A stretch of 64,000 nucleotides of DNA from Anaerococcus prevotii DSM 20548 (lineage in GTDB: Bacteria; Bacillota; Clostridia; Tissierellales; Peptoniphilaceae): assembly GCF_000024105.1 (NCBI RefSeq), contig NC_013171.1, positions 802,501 to 866,500 of the forward strand, given 5' to 3'. Numbering within the stretch: the stretch's first letter is position 1; every line of letters starts with the position of its first letter. Below, in pieces: positions 26,681-35,927 of the stretch. The notes under the pieces were generated by a model. The model was given only the letters and a program-made list of their open reading frames with translations, did no database searches and was not told the DNA's origin. A program made the translations under genes and the position numbers.

Positions 26681-26863
26681 ACATATAAAAGAATTAAGAA
26701 ATGAAAGAGACTTGCTCCAACAATAATTGGCTGATATTTGTGGAGTTAGCAGGCAAACTGTAAATGCTATTGAGAACAAGAATACGATCCATCATTAGAG
26801 TTAGCCTTCAAATTGGCTGATGCTCTTGAAAGTACTATAGATAAATTATTTATATACAAATAA
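26680..26863 (+). pseudogene. XRE-family regulator, decayed
   Basis: Reads 'HIKELRNERDLLQQ', a TAA, then 'LADICGVSRQTVNAIENK', a one-base deletion, then 'YDPSLELAFKLADALESTID' and 'KLFIYK'. It is a small Cro/C1-type helix-turn-helix protein of the same kind as the intact gene at 27053, with one nonsense and one frameshift. It is a likely older paralogue. Confidence 0.7.
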
Positions 26864-26897
26864 AATACAAAAAAATTAAGCAAAATTCTCATTAGAG

Positions 26898-26922
26898 CAC
26901 CTGTTTTCTAGGTGTTTTTTTC
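26898..26922 (+). terminator. Terminator after decayed XRE gene
   Basis: CACCT (26898-26902) and AGGTG (26910-26914) enclose a seven-base loop, followed by a T-rich tail. Confidence 0.6.
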
Positions 26923-26970
26923 TTTAAATTCTAATTAATTACAATTAGGAATGATTTCTTAAAAAGCTAT

Positions 26971-27026
26971 GAAAAGTATACTTGACAATAAATGCAAAGT
27001 GAACTATACTTATAGTGAAAAGTATA
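26971..27026 (+). promoter_or_regulatory. Promoter and operator repeats of the XRE gene
   Basis: TTGACA (26982-26987) and TATACT (27005-27010) with a 17-bp spacer form a strong promoter. GAAAAGTATA occurs at 26971-26980 and again at 27017-27026, flanking it. The palindrome AAGTATACTT (26974-26983) overlaps the -35. These are likely autoregulatory operator sites. Confidence 0.65.
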
Positions 27027-27052
27027 TATCTATATATATAGAAGGTGGTTAA

Positions 27053-27250
27053 TTGAAGACAAAGATAGCTGAATTAAGAAAAGAAAATAAATTATCCCAA
27101 GCTGAGCTTGCTGATATTGTAGGGGTGACAAGGCAAACTATTACATCTATAGAAACCGAAAAATACATAGCGTCTTTGCCATTAGCCTACAAGATAGCTA
27201 AATATTTTAACTTAAAGATTGAAGATGTATTTGACCTGGAGGGGGAATAA
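27053..27250 (+). CDS. XRE-family transcriptional regulator
   Basis: 65 residues, starting at TTG 27053 with AAGGTGG upstream. 'IAELRKENKLSQAELADIVG' and 'VTRQTITSIETEKYIASLPL' form a compact five-helix HTH of the YgzD/Cro type, and the end 'FNLKIEDVFDLE' is typical. It overlaps the next gene by one base. The strong promoter with flanking repeats suggests that it represses itself and its partner. Confidence 0.88.
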   Translation: MKTKIAELRKENKLSQAELADIVGVTRQTITSIETEKYIASLPLAYKIAKYFNLKIEDVFDLEGE

Positions 27251-27696
27251 TGAATTTAGAAAATTATAATGAAGTATTGAATAAAAGGGAAAGATTATAT
27301 AAATCTTACATAAGTTTAGCACTGATATTTTGGGGAATAGGAAATTTTTTATTAAAGGATCAGGCTAGGATCAATGATTCAGCATTAGGATTTATTAATG
27401 GCTTAACATTAGGAATAGAAATAATTTGTGTTTTCTGGGTGTTTAGAATCAGGAAAGCTTTAAAAGACGATAAAATTCTAAGAAAATTATACATTGATGA
27501 ACATGATGAAAGAAAAAATTTTATAAAACTAAAAGCAGGATATAATTTAATAGGAAAAATAGCACTCGGAATATTTGTGATTTCTATTTTAGCTAGTTAC
27601 TTTAATATGGTTATTTTTTATACGCTTGTAATCACTGGAATTTTTCTAATAATACTTAGTTTATTACTTAAACTCTATTGGATAAAGAAGATATAA
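27250..27696 (+). CDS. Small membrane protein paired with the XRE regulator
   Basis: 148 residues with four predicted membrane helices in two hairpins (about 20-36, 52-68, 98-114 and 118-138), joined by a charged middle segment 'LYIDEHDERKNFIKLKAG'. The start ATG overlaps the regulator stop (TAATG), so they are translationally coupled. XRE plus a small DUF-type membrane protein with this 'DERN/DERK' loop is a common Firmicutes pair; function is unknown. Confidence 0.75.
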   Translation: MNLENYNEVLNKRERLYKSYISLALIFWGIGNFLLKDQARINDSALGFINGLTLGIEIICVFWVFRIRKALKDDKILRKLYIDEHDERKNFIKLKAGYNLIGKIALGIFVISILASYFNMVIFYTLVITGIFLIILSLLLKLYWIKKI

Positions 27697-27751
27697 TATT
27701 TTAAATACCATATTAACCTACAAGGGAAGAGCTAAGTCTACGAACAAAACT

Positions 27752-27787
27752 AAAGACGGGGAGAGGATATCTTCATCGTCTTTTTTA
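27752..27787 (+). terminator. Terminator after the XRE/membrane-protein pair
   Basis: AAAGACG and CGTCTTT close a hairpin followed by a T run (27778-27786). Confidence 0.7.
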
Positions 27788-28235
27788 TTTGAGAGATAAG
27801 ATCATACAGGAATGTCAAATAATTTATTTTCATAAAAATTAAGGCAGTATATTCATGAGTGAGACTTCTTGCTGAAAGCTTAGATTAACTCAACCTTACT
27901 AATATAACACGCAAATTTATGAAAGTAGATAGGATTAAGGAAAAAGTTAATTAATATATTCCCTTATACAAGGCTTTTAAGAGTATGAAAATTTATCAAT
28001 ATTGCAACTCGAGTCATGTAGACTTATTAGCCCTATTAAGAAATTTCTTTATACTATTTTAATAAGGAATTATTTATAATAGAAATATCTAAACGAAAAA
28101 TAAGCATTTATATTTTTACTGAAATTAATATGTTGAATTTGTATAAATAATGTAATAACACTTTAGAAAGCTAAAATCTGGGGTATCATTATAGCAAAGA
28201 GTATCTTATATATTAAAAGAAAGAATGGGATAAGT
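27788..28235. other. Long intergenic before the giant surface protein
   Basis: About 450 bp of AT-rich sequence with stops in all frames. It presumably carries the surface protein promoter, but I see no clear -35/-10 pair and no conserved RNA. Confidence 0.4.
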
Positions 28236-31200
28236 ATGAAAAAGTATAAAAAAATAAGAGTCACATTTGAAGAGAAGGTTTTAGATAAAGAAAGAAAACC
28301 TATTTATGCTACTAGAAAACTATCCGTTGGTCTTGTATCTTGTATGCTTGGATTTATGATGTTCATGCCAACAGTTAAAGCTGTTGAAGAAGAGCCAATC
28401 TCAACAAGTCAACAAGCCCAAGATAAAAATGAAGTTTTGAATAACGAAGATGATTATGTTCAAGAAGAAAATGAAGATATCACACCTTTAAATGATCAGA
28501 CTGATAGCAAAGTTGAGAGCGAAGAAAATCTATCAGACCAAAATCTAGATGGTCAAAATAAGGAAGAAGATATTATAAAAGAAGAAAAGGCTGATAGCAA
28601 TTTAGAAAATAAAGTTGAAGAATTGCTAACAGCTGATGAAATTCAAGCCATCAGAGATAGAGCAAATTCACTAGAAAACGACTATTTCTTTAATGACAAA
28701 ATGGTAGAAGAATTAAAGGCTGAACTTAGAAAAGCCAAGGCTGATCCTTCAGTAAACTATGAAGAAGCTAAGGCCCGTCTAATAGAGGAAGCTATCATAA
28801 AAAATACCCCTACCCAAAAAGCTCCAGGGGAAGTAAGGGTGGTAAGTGTAAAAAAACCTACAATCAATCCTGTGTTATATGACGCAACAAGCATTTCAGG
28901 AGCCAATCTAGCTAAAGCTAGAGTTAATAAAAAGATTGTAATAGCAACAGTCCATGTAAGCTTAAAGGATAGTAGCGGGACTGAAAAAGCCAATCTTACT
29001 GTCACACCTAAAAGTGGAACAACATGGAAGGTAGATTTACCTGAAGGTGTTAATGTTGCAAAAGGCGATACGGTAATAGTCTACCAACAAATAGGTGAAG
29101 ATAAGTCACCAGAGGTAAATGCAAATGCTCAACCATCTAAGGCATCTACAGTTACTCTTACAATGCCAAGTGGAGAAGTTTGGATAGAACAAACTTCATC
29201 CAATATAGTTAATAAAGATGAAAAAGCAGAAGCTGTTCAAATGTTGAAAGATGCAAACACTGAAATAGCTGGAGATATTAAATCTGTTGAATTTTCTATT
29301 GATAGTACTGACCATGCTTATTATGAAGTAACTTATACTGATGGTTCGACATCAGGCAAAATTGAAGCTACAAATTTAAAAATAAAACAAGTTACAGAAA
29401 CCTCAAGAACACCTGAGATTGAAAGTATTACAATTGTAGACAATGTAATTAAGGGAAAGCTAGCAGGAGAGGGACCTTTTGATGGCATAAAGGTACAATT
29501 AGTCCTTAATATTAATAAGGAGAAATCAGGAGACTTTTGTACTGACAAAGGATGTAAAATTGACAAAGACTCATCTGACCCTATAGAGGTAGCTGTACAA
29601 AAAGATGGAACTTTTTCCTTTGCTTTAGAAAAAGGAAAAACTTTAGATCTCGACCAAATAGTTGGAGTTTTTGTAAAAGAACCCCATAAATTTATATCTT
29701 GTTCTAAAACAACTGTAAAACCAGCAATACCTGAAAAGACAGAAGTTAAAGACCCTAGAAAATTAACTGCTGATGACAAAAAAGCAATTGATGCTGCTAT
29801 AAGAAAAGCATACACAGTAAATGGCGAATCTAAATTACCAAACGGAACTGGCGACTGGGATGGAGTACCGGCAGTTATACAAATTGATGACAGCGGCAAT
29901 GTCAAAATATTTAGTGGTAATGATGTAGCAGGTACTTGGGATCCGAACAATGATTATAAATTTGTTCCAGAAAAAAATGAAGATGGCTCATATAAGTTAA
30001 ATGATGGAGCTGAAGCAAAAATAACAATCCAAGCCAAAGATTTGGTAAAAAACATTGGACCAGTTGCTCCAACAATAGAAGAAACTGACGATAAAAAACA
30101 AATCACAGTTAATCCTTTAAGCAACCCAGCTGACACAGATATAATCGAGCACACAGTAACCTACACAGGAACAGATGACAAAGAAAAGAAAATCATAGCT
30201 AAACAAGATTTAGAAAATAAAACATGGACAATCTCAGAAGGTAGCGAATTTGCTAATATTGATACAAAAACAGGTCTTATAACAATAGATAAAAGTAAGA
30301 TAAAAAATGAGACTTTAGTAAAAGCTTTTGTTCAAGACAATGGGGAATATGTTGATAATTCTGATAAGCAAAACTCAAAAGAATCAGAATTGAAGGTGAC
30401 AAAAACCAAAGCCGATCAAGTCACAGAACTAGGAGGTCTTGACCCAGTAGAAATCAGAAAATGGGTTGGAGAAGATATTGATTGGTCAAAAGGTATAAAA
30501 GTTAAAAAAGATGAAAACAAAGATAGTATAAATAAACTTTTAGAGGGTGCAACAATAACTGATGCAACCGATAAAAAAAGAAATACTGAAAAAGAAGGAG
30601 ATTTTGTTGGTAAAGTTTCTCTCAAATTTGATGATGGATCAGAATTAATAGTAGACAATCAATACCTATACGTGAGTAACCATGTTACTAGTGCAAAAAG
30701 AGATAAGACACCTTCTGATGCCCTAGAAGTAGAATTCAAACTAGGCGAAGGCACAAAGGTAGATAATACCAGTGGTGGAGCAATAGAAGGAAATAAAGAT
30801 AATCCTGTTTCTTATTCAAAATACAAGGTTAAACCAGGAACAAACCTAAAAGAATATAAGCTCCCAAGTATCAATACATCAGTTGTAGATTCTATAAATG
30901 TTACTACACAAGATACCTATACTGATCCAGTATGGAAAGACAGTAAAAATGGTACAAACTTTGTAGCAAGCTCAGAAAACAATGTTTTCACATCCACAGC
31001 CACAAAAACCTACAAGTTTACTCTTGTACCAAATGGTGGTGAGGGTGATGATAAGGTTACTATAAAGAAAACCGGTGAAAAATATAAATTACCAGAAAAA
31101 AGTACTTTCAACCCACCAAATGAAAACCAAGAATTCTCAGGATGGATGATAGGTGATGGACCAGGAATCAATAAACCAGGCGATGAAGTAACAGTAGATG

Positions 31201-34200
31201 GCGACAAAGTAATAAAAGCCATCTGGAAGCCAATAGAATTTAAAGTAACATTCCAAACAGAAAAAGGTGCTACCGGCTCAATGAAAGACGAAACTGTCAC
31301 AAAAGGCAGTGAATTCAAAATCCCAGCACCTACATTTACACCAGATAAGAATAAAGAATTCGCAGGCTGGAAAATTGAAGGCCAAGATGGACTAAAAAAA
31401 GCTGGAGAAAAAATAGATAAAATCTCAGGAAATGTAACCCTAATTGCCACATGGAAAGACATCAAAGTAACCGTAAAATATGATGCAAACGGTGGTTCAG
31501 GAAGTATGGACGGAGCCGAAATAGTAAAAGGCTCACCATACAAACTATCAGCAAACGGATTTACTGCTCCAACAAACAAAGAATTTGCCGGTTGGAAAAT
31601 AGGTGAAACAGAATACGAACCAAATGCAGAAATAACAGTAAACGAAGACACAACCGTAACAGCAATCTGGAAAGACATCAAAGTAACCGTAAAATATGAT
31701 GCAAACGGTGGTTCAGGAAGTATGGACGGAGCCGAAATAGTAAAAGGCTCACCATACAAACTATCAGCAAACGGATTTACCGCTCCAACAAACAAAGAAT
31801 TTGCCAGTTGGAAAATAGGTGAAACAGAATACGAACCAAATGCAGAAATAACAGTAAACGAAGACACAACCGTAACAGCAATCTGGAAAGACATCAAAGT
31901 AACCGTAAAATATGATGCAAACGGTGGTTCAGGAAGTATGGACGGAGCCGAAATAGTAAAAGGCTCACCATACAAACTATCAGCAAACAGATTTACCGCT
32001 CCAACAAACAAAGAATTTGCCGGTTGGAAAATAGGTGAAACAGAATACGAACCAAATGCAGAAATAACAGTAAACGAAGACACAACCGTAACAGCAATCT
32101 GGAAAGACATCAAAGTAACCGTAAAATATGATGCAAACGGTGGTTCAGGAAGTATGGACGGAGCCGAAATAGTAAAAGGCTCACCATACAAACTATCAGC
32201 AAACAGATTTACCGCTCCAACAAACAAAGAATTTGCCGGTTGGAAAATAGGTGAAACAGAATACGAACCAAATGCAGAAATAACAGTAAACGAAGACACA
32301 ACCGTAACAGCAATCTGGAAAGACATCAAAGTAACCGTAAAATATGATGCAAACGGTGGTTCAGGAAGTATGGACGGAGCCGAAATAGTAAAAGGCTCAC
32401 CATACAAACTATCAGCAAACGGATTTACTGCTCCAACAAACAAAGAATTTGCCGGTTGGAAAATAGGTGAAACAGAATACAAACCTGATGCAGAAATAAC
32501 AGTAAACGAAGACATAACCGTAACAGCAATCTGGAAAGACAAAACACCTGAGACCCCACCAGTAGAAAATTACACAGTAAGTTTCAAAACAGAAACTGGT
32601 GCAACAGGTACAATGCCAGATGAAACAGTGCCAAAAGGAAAATACACTCTACCAGATCCAGCATTTACAGCAGAAAAAGGCAAAGAATTTGCCGGGTGGA
32701 AAGTAGGAGATGATACAGACCTTAAGACTGCAGGAAGTGAAATCGACATCACAGGAAATGTAATCCTAACAGCAGTTTGGAAAGGCGATGAGCCTGAAAC
32801 TCCACCAGCTACAGAAACATTCAAAGTAAGCTATGATGCTAATGGTGGATCTGGAATAATGACAGGGGCTGAACTTAAAAAAGGTTCAACCTACAAACTC
32901 TTAGCTAATGGCTTTACAGCTCCAGAAAATAAAGAATTCGATATATGGGAAGTAAATGGAGAAAAATTATCTCCAAACTCAGAAATCACTGTAGATAAAG
33001 ACACTGTAATCACAGCTATCTGGAAAGATAAAACACCCGAAGCTCCACCAGTTACAGAAAAAGTAAAAGTTATCTACGAGGGTAATGGTGGAAGTGGAAG
33101 CATGGAAGGAAAAGAACTGAATAAAGGTTCAAAATACATTTTATTAACCAATGGATTTGAAGCACCAGATAAGAAAAAATTCAAAGGCTGGAAAATTGGC
33201 AATACAGAATACGCAGCAGGTGATGAAATCACAGTAGATAAAGATACAACGGTAACAGCTGTTTGGGAAGATATAGAAACCACCCCACCAGTCAAAGAAG
33301 ACGTTCAAGTAAGCTATGAACCAGGAGAAGGTTCAGGCACAATGGATGGGACAAAACTTGAAAAAGGTTCAAAATATATTCTATCAGCCAATGGATTCGA
33401 AGCACCAGATAAGAAAAAATTCAAAGGCTGGAAAATTGGCGATACAGAATACGCTGTAGGTGACGAAATCACAGTAGATAAAGACACAACAGTAACAGCT
33501 GTTTGGGAAGATATAGAAACCACCCCACCAGCCAAAGAAGAAGTTCAAGTAAGCTATGAACCAGGAGAAGGATCAGGCACAATGGATGTAGCAAAACTTG
33601 AAAAAGGTTCAAAATATATTCTATCATCCAATGGATTCAAAGCTCCAGCAAACAAAAAATTCAAAGCATGGAAAATAGGTGATAAAGAATACGCAGCAGG
33701 TGATGAAATCACAGTAGATAAAGACACAACAGTAACAGCTGTTTGGGAAAATGTAACAACAGATCCCGGTAAGCCAGATGAAGGAGGAAATCCAGATAAT
33801 CCAGGCACCGACCCAGACCAAGGCGGAGACAATCCAAACCCAGGAACAAATCCAGACCAAGGCGGAGACAATCCAAAACCTGGCACAACTCCGGACCAAG
33901 GTGTAGATAAACCAAATCCAGGCACAACTCCAGACCAAGGCGGAGATAATCCAAACCCAGGAACAAATCCAGACCAAGGCGGTGACAAACCAAATCCAGG
34001 AAAACCAGGAGAAGTTGGAGATTCAGAAAATCCAGATAAAAAACCTGAAGATGGTAAAGATAAACCAAACCCTGGAGCTACTCCAGGTAAGGACTCAGAA
34101 AGTCCAAGGCCTGGTACAAAGCCAAGTGATGGAGAAAATAAAGCAAAAGCAACTGACAAAGACAATAGTAAAAAAACCGAAGGGAACAAAGAAAATCCTT

Positions 34201-34343
34201 TAGATAATACTAAAGTTAAAGTACCAAGAACAAATAAAGTAAAAGAAAATGTTCAAACAGGGGTAGAACCTATAGGACAAATAGGAGGTATTTTATCAGC
34301 AGCTATTGCAGGTCTATTTGCGATCAAAAAAAGAAAAAAATAA
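28236..34343 (+). CDS. Giant cell-wall surface protein with InlB-type B repeats
   Basis: 2035 residues. A long N-region leads to a YSIRK-like signal peptide ('YATRKLSVGLVSCMLGF', cut near residue 49). Residues about 50-130 are acidic; 130-190 are helical. Residues about 195-920 are beta-rich modules I cannot name, with a Cys pair in 'GDFCTDKGCK' and one Cys in 'FISCSK'. From about 925 to 1838 lie twelve InlB B-repeat (Flg_new) modules of ~72 residues, each ending 'T(A)IWK'-like. A Pro-Gly-Asp-Asn stalk follows ('NPGTNPDQGGDNPKPG'). The end has a sorting signal 'NVQTG', a hydrophobic helix and 'KKRKK'. It is probably an adhesin anchored by sortase. Confidence 0.88.
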   Translation: MKKYKKIRVTFEEKVLDKERKPIYATRKLSVGLVSCMLGFMMFMPTVKAVEEEPISTSQQAQDKNEVLNNEDDYVQEENEDITPLNDQTDSKVESEENLSDQNLDGQNKEEDIIKEEKADSNLENKVEELLTADEIQAIRDRANSLENDYFFNDKMVEELKAELRKAKADPSVNYEEAKARLIEEAIIKNTPTQKAPGEVRVVSVKKPTINPVLYDATSISGANLAKARVNKKIVIATVHVSLKDSSGTEKANLTVTPKSGTTWKVDLPEGVNVAKGDTVIVYQQIGEDKSPEVNANAQPSKASTVTLTMPSGEVWIEQTSSNIVNKDEKAEAVQMLKDANTEIAGDIKSVEFSIDSTDHAYYEVTYTDGSTSGKIEATNLKIKQVTETSRTPEIESITIVDNVIKGKLAGEGPFDGIKVQLVLNINKEKSGDFCTDKGCKIDKDSSDPIEVAVQKDGTFSFALEKGKTLDLDQIVGVFVKEPHKFISCSKTTVKPAIPEKTEVKDPRKLTADDKKAIDAAIRKAYTVNGESKLPNGTGDWDGVPAVIQIDDSGNVKIFSGNDVAGTWDPNNDYKFVPEKNEDGSYKLNDGAEAKITIQAKDLVKNIGPVAPTIEETDDKKQITVNPLSNPADTDIIEHTVTYTGTDDKEKKIIAKQDLENKTWTISEGSEFANIDTKTGLITIDKSKIKNETLVKAFVQDNGEYVDNSDKQNSKESELKVTKTKADQVTELGGLDPVEIRKWVGEDIDWSKGIKVKKDENKDSINKLLEGATITDATDKKRNTEKEGDFVGKVSLKFDDGSELIVDNQYLYVSNHVTSAKRDKTPSDALEVEFKLGEGTKVDNTSGGAIEGNKDNPVSYSKYKVKPGTNLKEYKLPSINTSVVDSINVTTQDTYTDPVWKDSKNGTNFVASSENNVFTSTATKTYKFTLVPNGGEGDDKVTIKKTGEKYKLPEKSTFNPPNENQEFSGWMIGDGPGINKPGDEVTVDGDKVIKAIWKPIEFKVTFQTEKGATGSMKDETVTKGSEFKIPAPTFTPDKNKEFAGWKIEGQDGLKKAGEKIDKISGNVTLIATWKDIKVTVKYDANGGSGSMDGAEIVKGSPYKLSANGFTAPTNKEFAGWKIGETEYEPNAEITVNEDTTVTAIWKDIKVTVKYDANGGSGSMDGAEIVKGSPYKLSANGFTAPTNKEFASWKIGETEYEPNAEITVNEDTTVTAIWKDIKVTVKYDANGGSGSMDGAEIVKGSPYKLSANRFTAPTNKEFAGWKIGETEYEPNAEITVNEDTTVTAIWKDIKVTVKYDANGGSGSMDGAEIVKGSPYKLSANRFTAPTNKEFAGWKIGETEYEPNAEITVNEDTTVTAIWKDIKVTVKYDANGGSGSMDGAEIVKGSPYKLSANGFTAPTNKEFAGWKIGETEYKPDAEITVNEDITVTAIWKDKTPETPPVENYTVSFKTETGATGTMPDETVPKGKYTLPDPAFTAEKGKEFAGWKVGDDTDLKTAGSEIDITGNVILTAVWKGDEPETPPATETFKVSYDANGGSGIMTGAELKKGSTYKLLANGFTAPENKEFDIWEVNGEKLSPNSEITVDKDTVITAIWKDKTPEAPPVTEKVKVIYEGNGGSGSMEGKELNKGSKYILLTNGFEAPDKKKFKGWKIGNTEYAAGDEITVDKDTTVTAVWEDIETTPPVKEDVQVSYEPGEGSGTMDGTKLEKGSKYILSANGFEAPDKKKFKGWKIGDTEYAVGDEITVDKDTTVTAVWEDIETTPPAKEEVQVSYEPGEGSGTMDVAKLEKGSKYILSSNGFKAPANKKFKAWKIGDKEYAAGDEITVDKDTTVTAVWENVTTDPGKPDEGGNPDNPGTDPDQGGDNPNPGTNPDQGGDNPKPGTTPDQGVDKPNPGTTPDQGGDNPNPGTNPDQGGDKPNPGKPGEVGDSENPDKKPEDGKDKPNPGATPGKDSESPRPGTKPSDGENKAKATDKDNSKKTEGNKENPLDNTKVKVPRTNKVKENVQTGVEPIGQIGGILSAAIAGLFAIKKRKK
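31458..32537 (+). repeat. Five tandem 216-bp coding repeats
   Basis: Starts at 31458, 31674, 31890, 32106 and 32322, each encoding one 72-residue InlB-type module. They differ at only a few bases (for example NGF/NRF, FAGW/FASW, EPNAE/KPDAE). Flanking modules of the same fold are far more diverged. The five therefore arose by recent amplification or are kept alike by recombination. Confidence 0.93.
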
Positions 34344-34374
34344 TAAACTTCATTAAGTAAAAAGTGATGAAATG

Positions 34375-34426
34375 AACTGGCCTCTAAAAGTTAAATCTAG
34401 GATTGACTTAGGAGGTCAGTTTTTAA
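34375..34426 (+). terminator. Terminator after the surface protein (or IS end remnant)
   Basis: AACTGGCCTC (34375-34384) pairs with GAGGTCAGTT (34412-34421) with one G-T pair, then a T run. The layout, followed by ATGACAAAATAT, also resembles the left end of an IS3-type element, so it may be a captured end now serving as terminator. Confidence 0.5.
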
Positions 34427-34440
34427 TGACAAAATATATA

Positions 34441-34671
34441 TTAGCTTATAAATAATACTTTGCATTCGTTCTTAAACTCATAAATATTTGAGCTTTTGTA
34501 CTTTTTAAAAAACGTGCCAGAAATATCTGCTAAAGCATCATAAATTATTATTTGATTTTGTTTTGAATAGCCTATGTGTTTATTGTAAAATTCCTTTGCC
34601 AAATTTATTAATCTTGATTTCGCCTTGTTTAAGAAGTATCCAGCTAGTGAAGTCTTAAGGACTTTTTCATA
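34441..34671 (-). pseudogene. Unidentified gene fragment
   Basis: On the minus strand 76 codons are open, ending at TAA 34441-34443. The sequence is coding-like: 'SLAGYFLNKAKSRLINLAKE' and 'QNQIIIYDALADISGTFFKK'. A TAG sits just upstream with no start codon, so it is the 3' end of a lost gene. I do not recognise the family. Confidence 0.35.
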
Positions 34672-34748
34672 CTATTGTAAGGTCTCTATTCAATAAGTAA
34701 GAAAGAAAAAGTAAAATATATTTTAAAGTTTGATCAAAGGAGAAAAGG

Positions 34749-35153
34749 ATGAAGATTGAGGAATATACGGAATTTAATATGGATGAAATTAAGAGCCTAT
34801 ATGATGCTGTTGGATGGAAGGCTTATACTGATAATATGACAAGGTTAATGAAAGGATACAAAAATTCTCTGAAGGTATTAGCTGCCTTTAGGGACGATGA
34901 GCTGATAGGAATAATTCGTGCAGTAGGTGATGGATTAACAATAGTATTTATCCAAGATATTTTAGTCATGCCTAATGAACAGAGAAAGGGGGTAGGAAAG
35001 TCCCTACTTAGGGCTATGATTGATTTATATCCGGAAGTTAGACAAATAGAGTTGGTAACAGATATCGATCCAAAAACTATAGGCTTTTATAAATCCCTAG
35101 GCTTTAAAGAATTATCGGAAGTAGGATGCTGTGGTTTTATGAGACTATTGTAA
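34749..35153 (+). CDS. GNAT-family N-acetyltransferase
   Basis: 134 residues with AAAGGAGA before ATG 34749. 'IVFIQDILVMPNEQRKGVGK' followed by 'SLLRAMIDLYP' is the acetyl-CoA binding motif A (R/Q-x-x-G-x-G/A), and 'FYKSLGFKEL' is motif B. It acetylates an amine or amino group of an unknown substrate. It is monocistronic, with its own terminator downstream. Confidence 0.85.
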   Translation: MKIEEYTEFNMDEIKSLYDAVGWKAYTDNMTRLMKGYKNSLKVLAAFRDDELIGIIRAVGDGLTIVFIQDILVMPNEQRKGVGKSLLRAMIDLYPEVRQIELVTDIDPKTIGFYKSLGFKELSEVGCCGFMRLL

Positions 35154-35179
35154 AAAATAAATAAGACAAAATTAATAAG

Positions 35180-35203
35180 CACCTACATTAGTAGGTGTTT
35201 TAT
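35180..35203 (+). terminator. Terminator after the GNAT gene
   Basis: CACCTAC ATTA GTAGGTG, a perfect 7-bp stem followed by TTTTAT. Confidence 0.8.
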
Positions 35204-35276
35204 GTTGTGGATTTTTTCATAGGTATAATAAAAATAGAGTATATTGTGAATATATCAATAGGATGAAAGGATTATT

Positions 35277-35927
35277 ATGAGAAAGATTTTGATTATAGAG
35301 GATAATGAAGAAATCGCCTTACAAATTAAAAAGTATTTAGTTAAAAATTCTTATGAGGTAGAGCTTGCATCATCTTTTTACGAAGCCGACTATAAGATGA
35401 ATGTAGACACGGATGTGGCACTACTTGACATAAATCTACCAGATAAAGATGGTCAATATTTGATAGAAAGACTAAAAGATAAGAACATAAGAGTTATTGT
35501 TACGACAGTAAAAAATGATGAAGATTTTATAGTTAAAGCCCTTGATCAAGGTGCAGATGATTACTTAACTAAACCATTTTCTCTTGCCATATTAAGAGCA
35601 AGAATTGATGCAGTCTTAAGGACAATAGCTCTAAGTCAAGAAAAAATAATTACTTATAAGGATATCAAAATAGATTTAAAAGAATCAAAAGTTTATTTCA
35701 AAGGTAAACAAATAGACCTAACTCCACTTGAATATGAAATCCTAGTCTTATTTATTAAAAATCCTCATCGAGTTTATACAAGAGGCCAGCTCTTAGAAAT
35801 GTTTTGGGAAGACAGGGATAAGTTTGTAAATGACAATACTCTTACATCAACTATTAAGAGAATCAGAGAAAAGCTCGATAGGGAAGTTATTTCTACTGTT
35901 AGAGGAATTGGTTATAGGATGGATTAA
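35277..35927 (+). CDS. OmpR/PhoB-family response regulator
   Basis: 216 residues. The receiver domain has the acidic pocket in 'ILIIEDNEE', the phospho-acceptor Asp51 in 'VALLDINLPDKDG', and Lys in 'DDYLTKPF'. The C-terminal winged helix has 'LTPLEYEILVLFIKNPHRVY' and 'TLTSTIKRIREKL' to 'TVRGIGYRM'. A -10 TATAAT lies at 35224-35229. It shares its last base with the start of the kinase gene. It probably controls the ABC transporter just downstream, as in BceR/VraR-like modules. Confidence 0.92.
   Translation: MRKILIIEDNEEIALQIKKYLVKNSYEVELASSFYEADYKMNVDTDVALLDINLPDKDGQYLIERLKDKNIRVIVTTVKNDEDFIVKALDQGADDYLTKPFSLAILRARIDAVLRTIALSQEKIITYKDIKIDLKESKVYFKGKQIDLTPLEYEILVLFIKNPHRVYTRGQLLEMFWEDRDKFVNDNTLTSTIKRIREKLDREVISTVRGIGYRMD

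Noticed and set aside
31458-32537. Regular repeats that could suggest a CRISPR array
   Set aside because: Units are 216 bp, coding and contiguous without spacers; no cas genes are present.
31010-32542. A 510-codon open frame on the minus strand across the repeat array
   Set aside because: It mirrors the repetitive, codon-biased surface-protein gene. It has no ribosome site and no recognisable domains.
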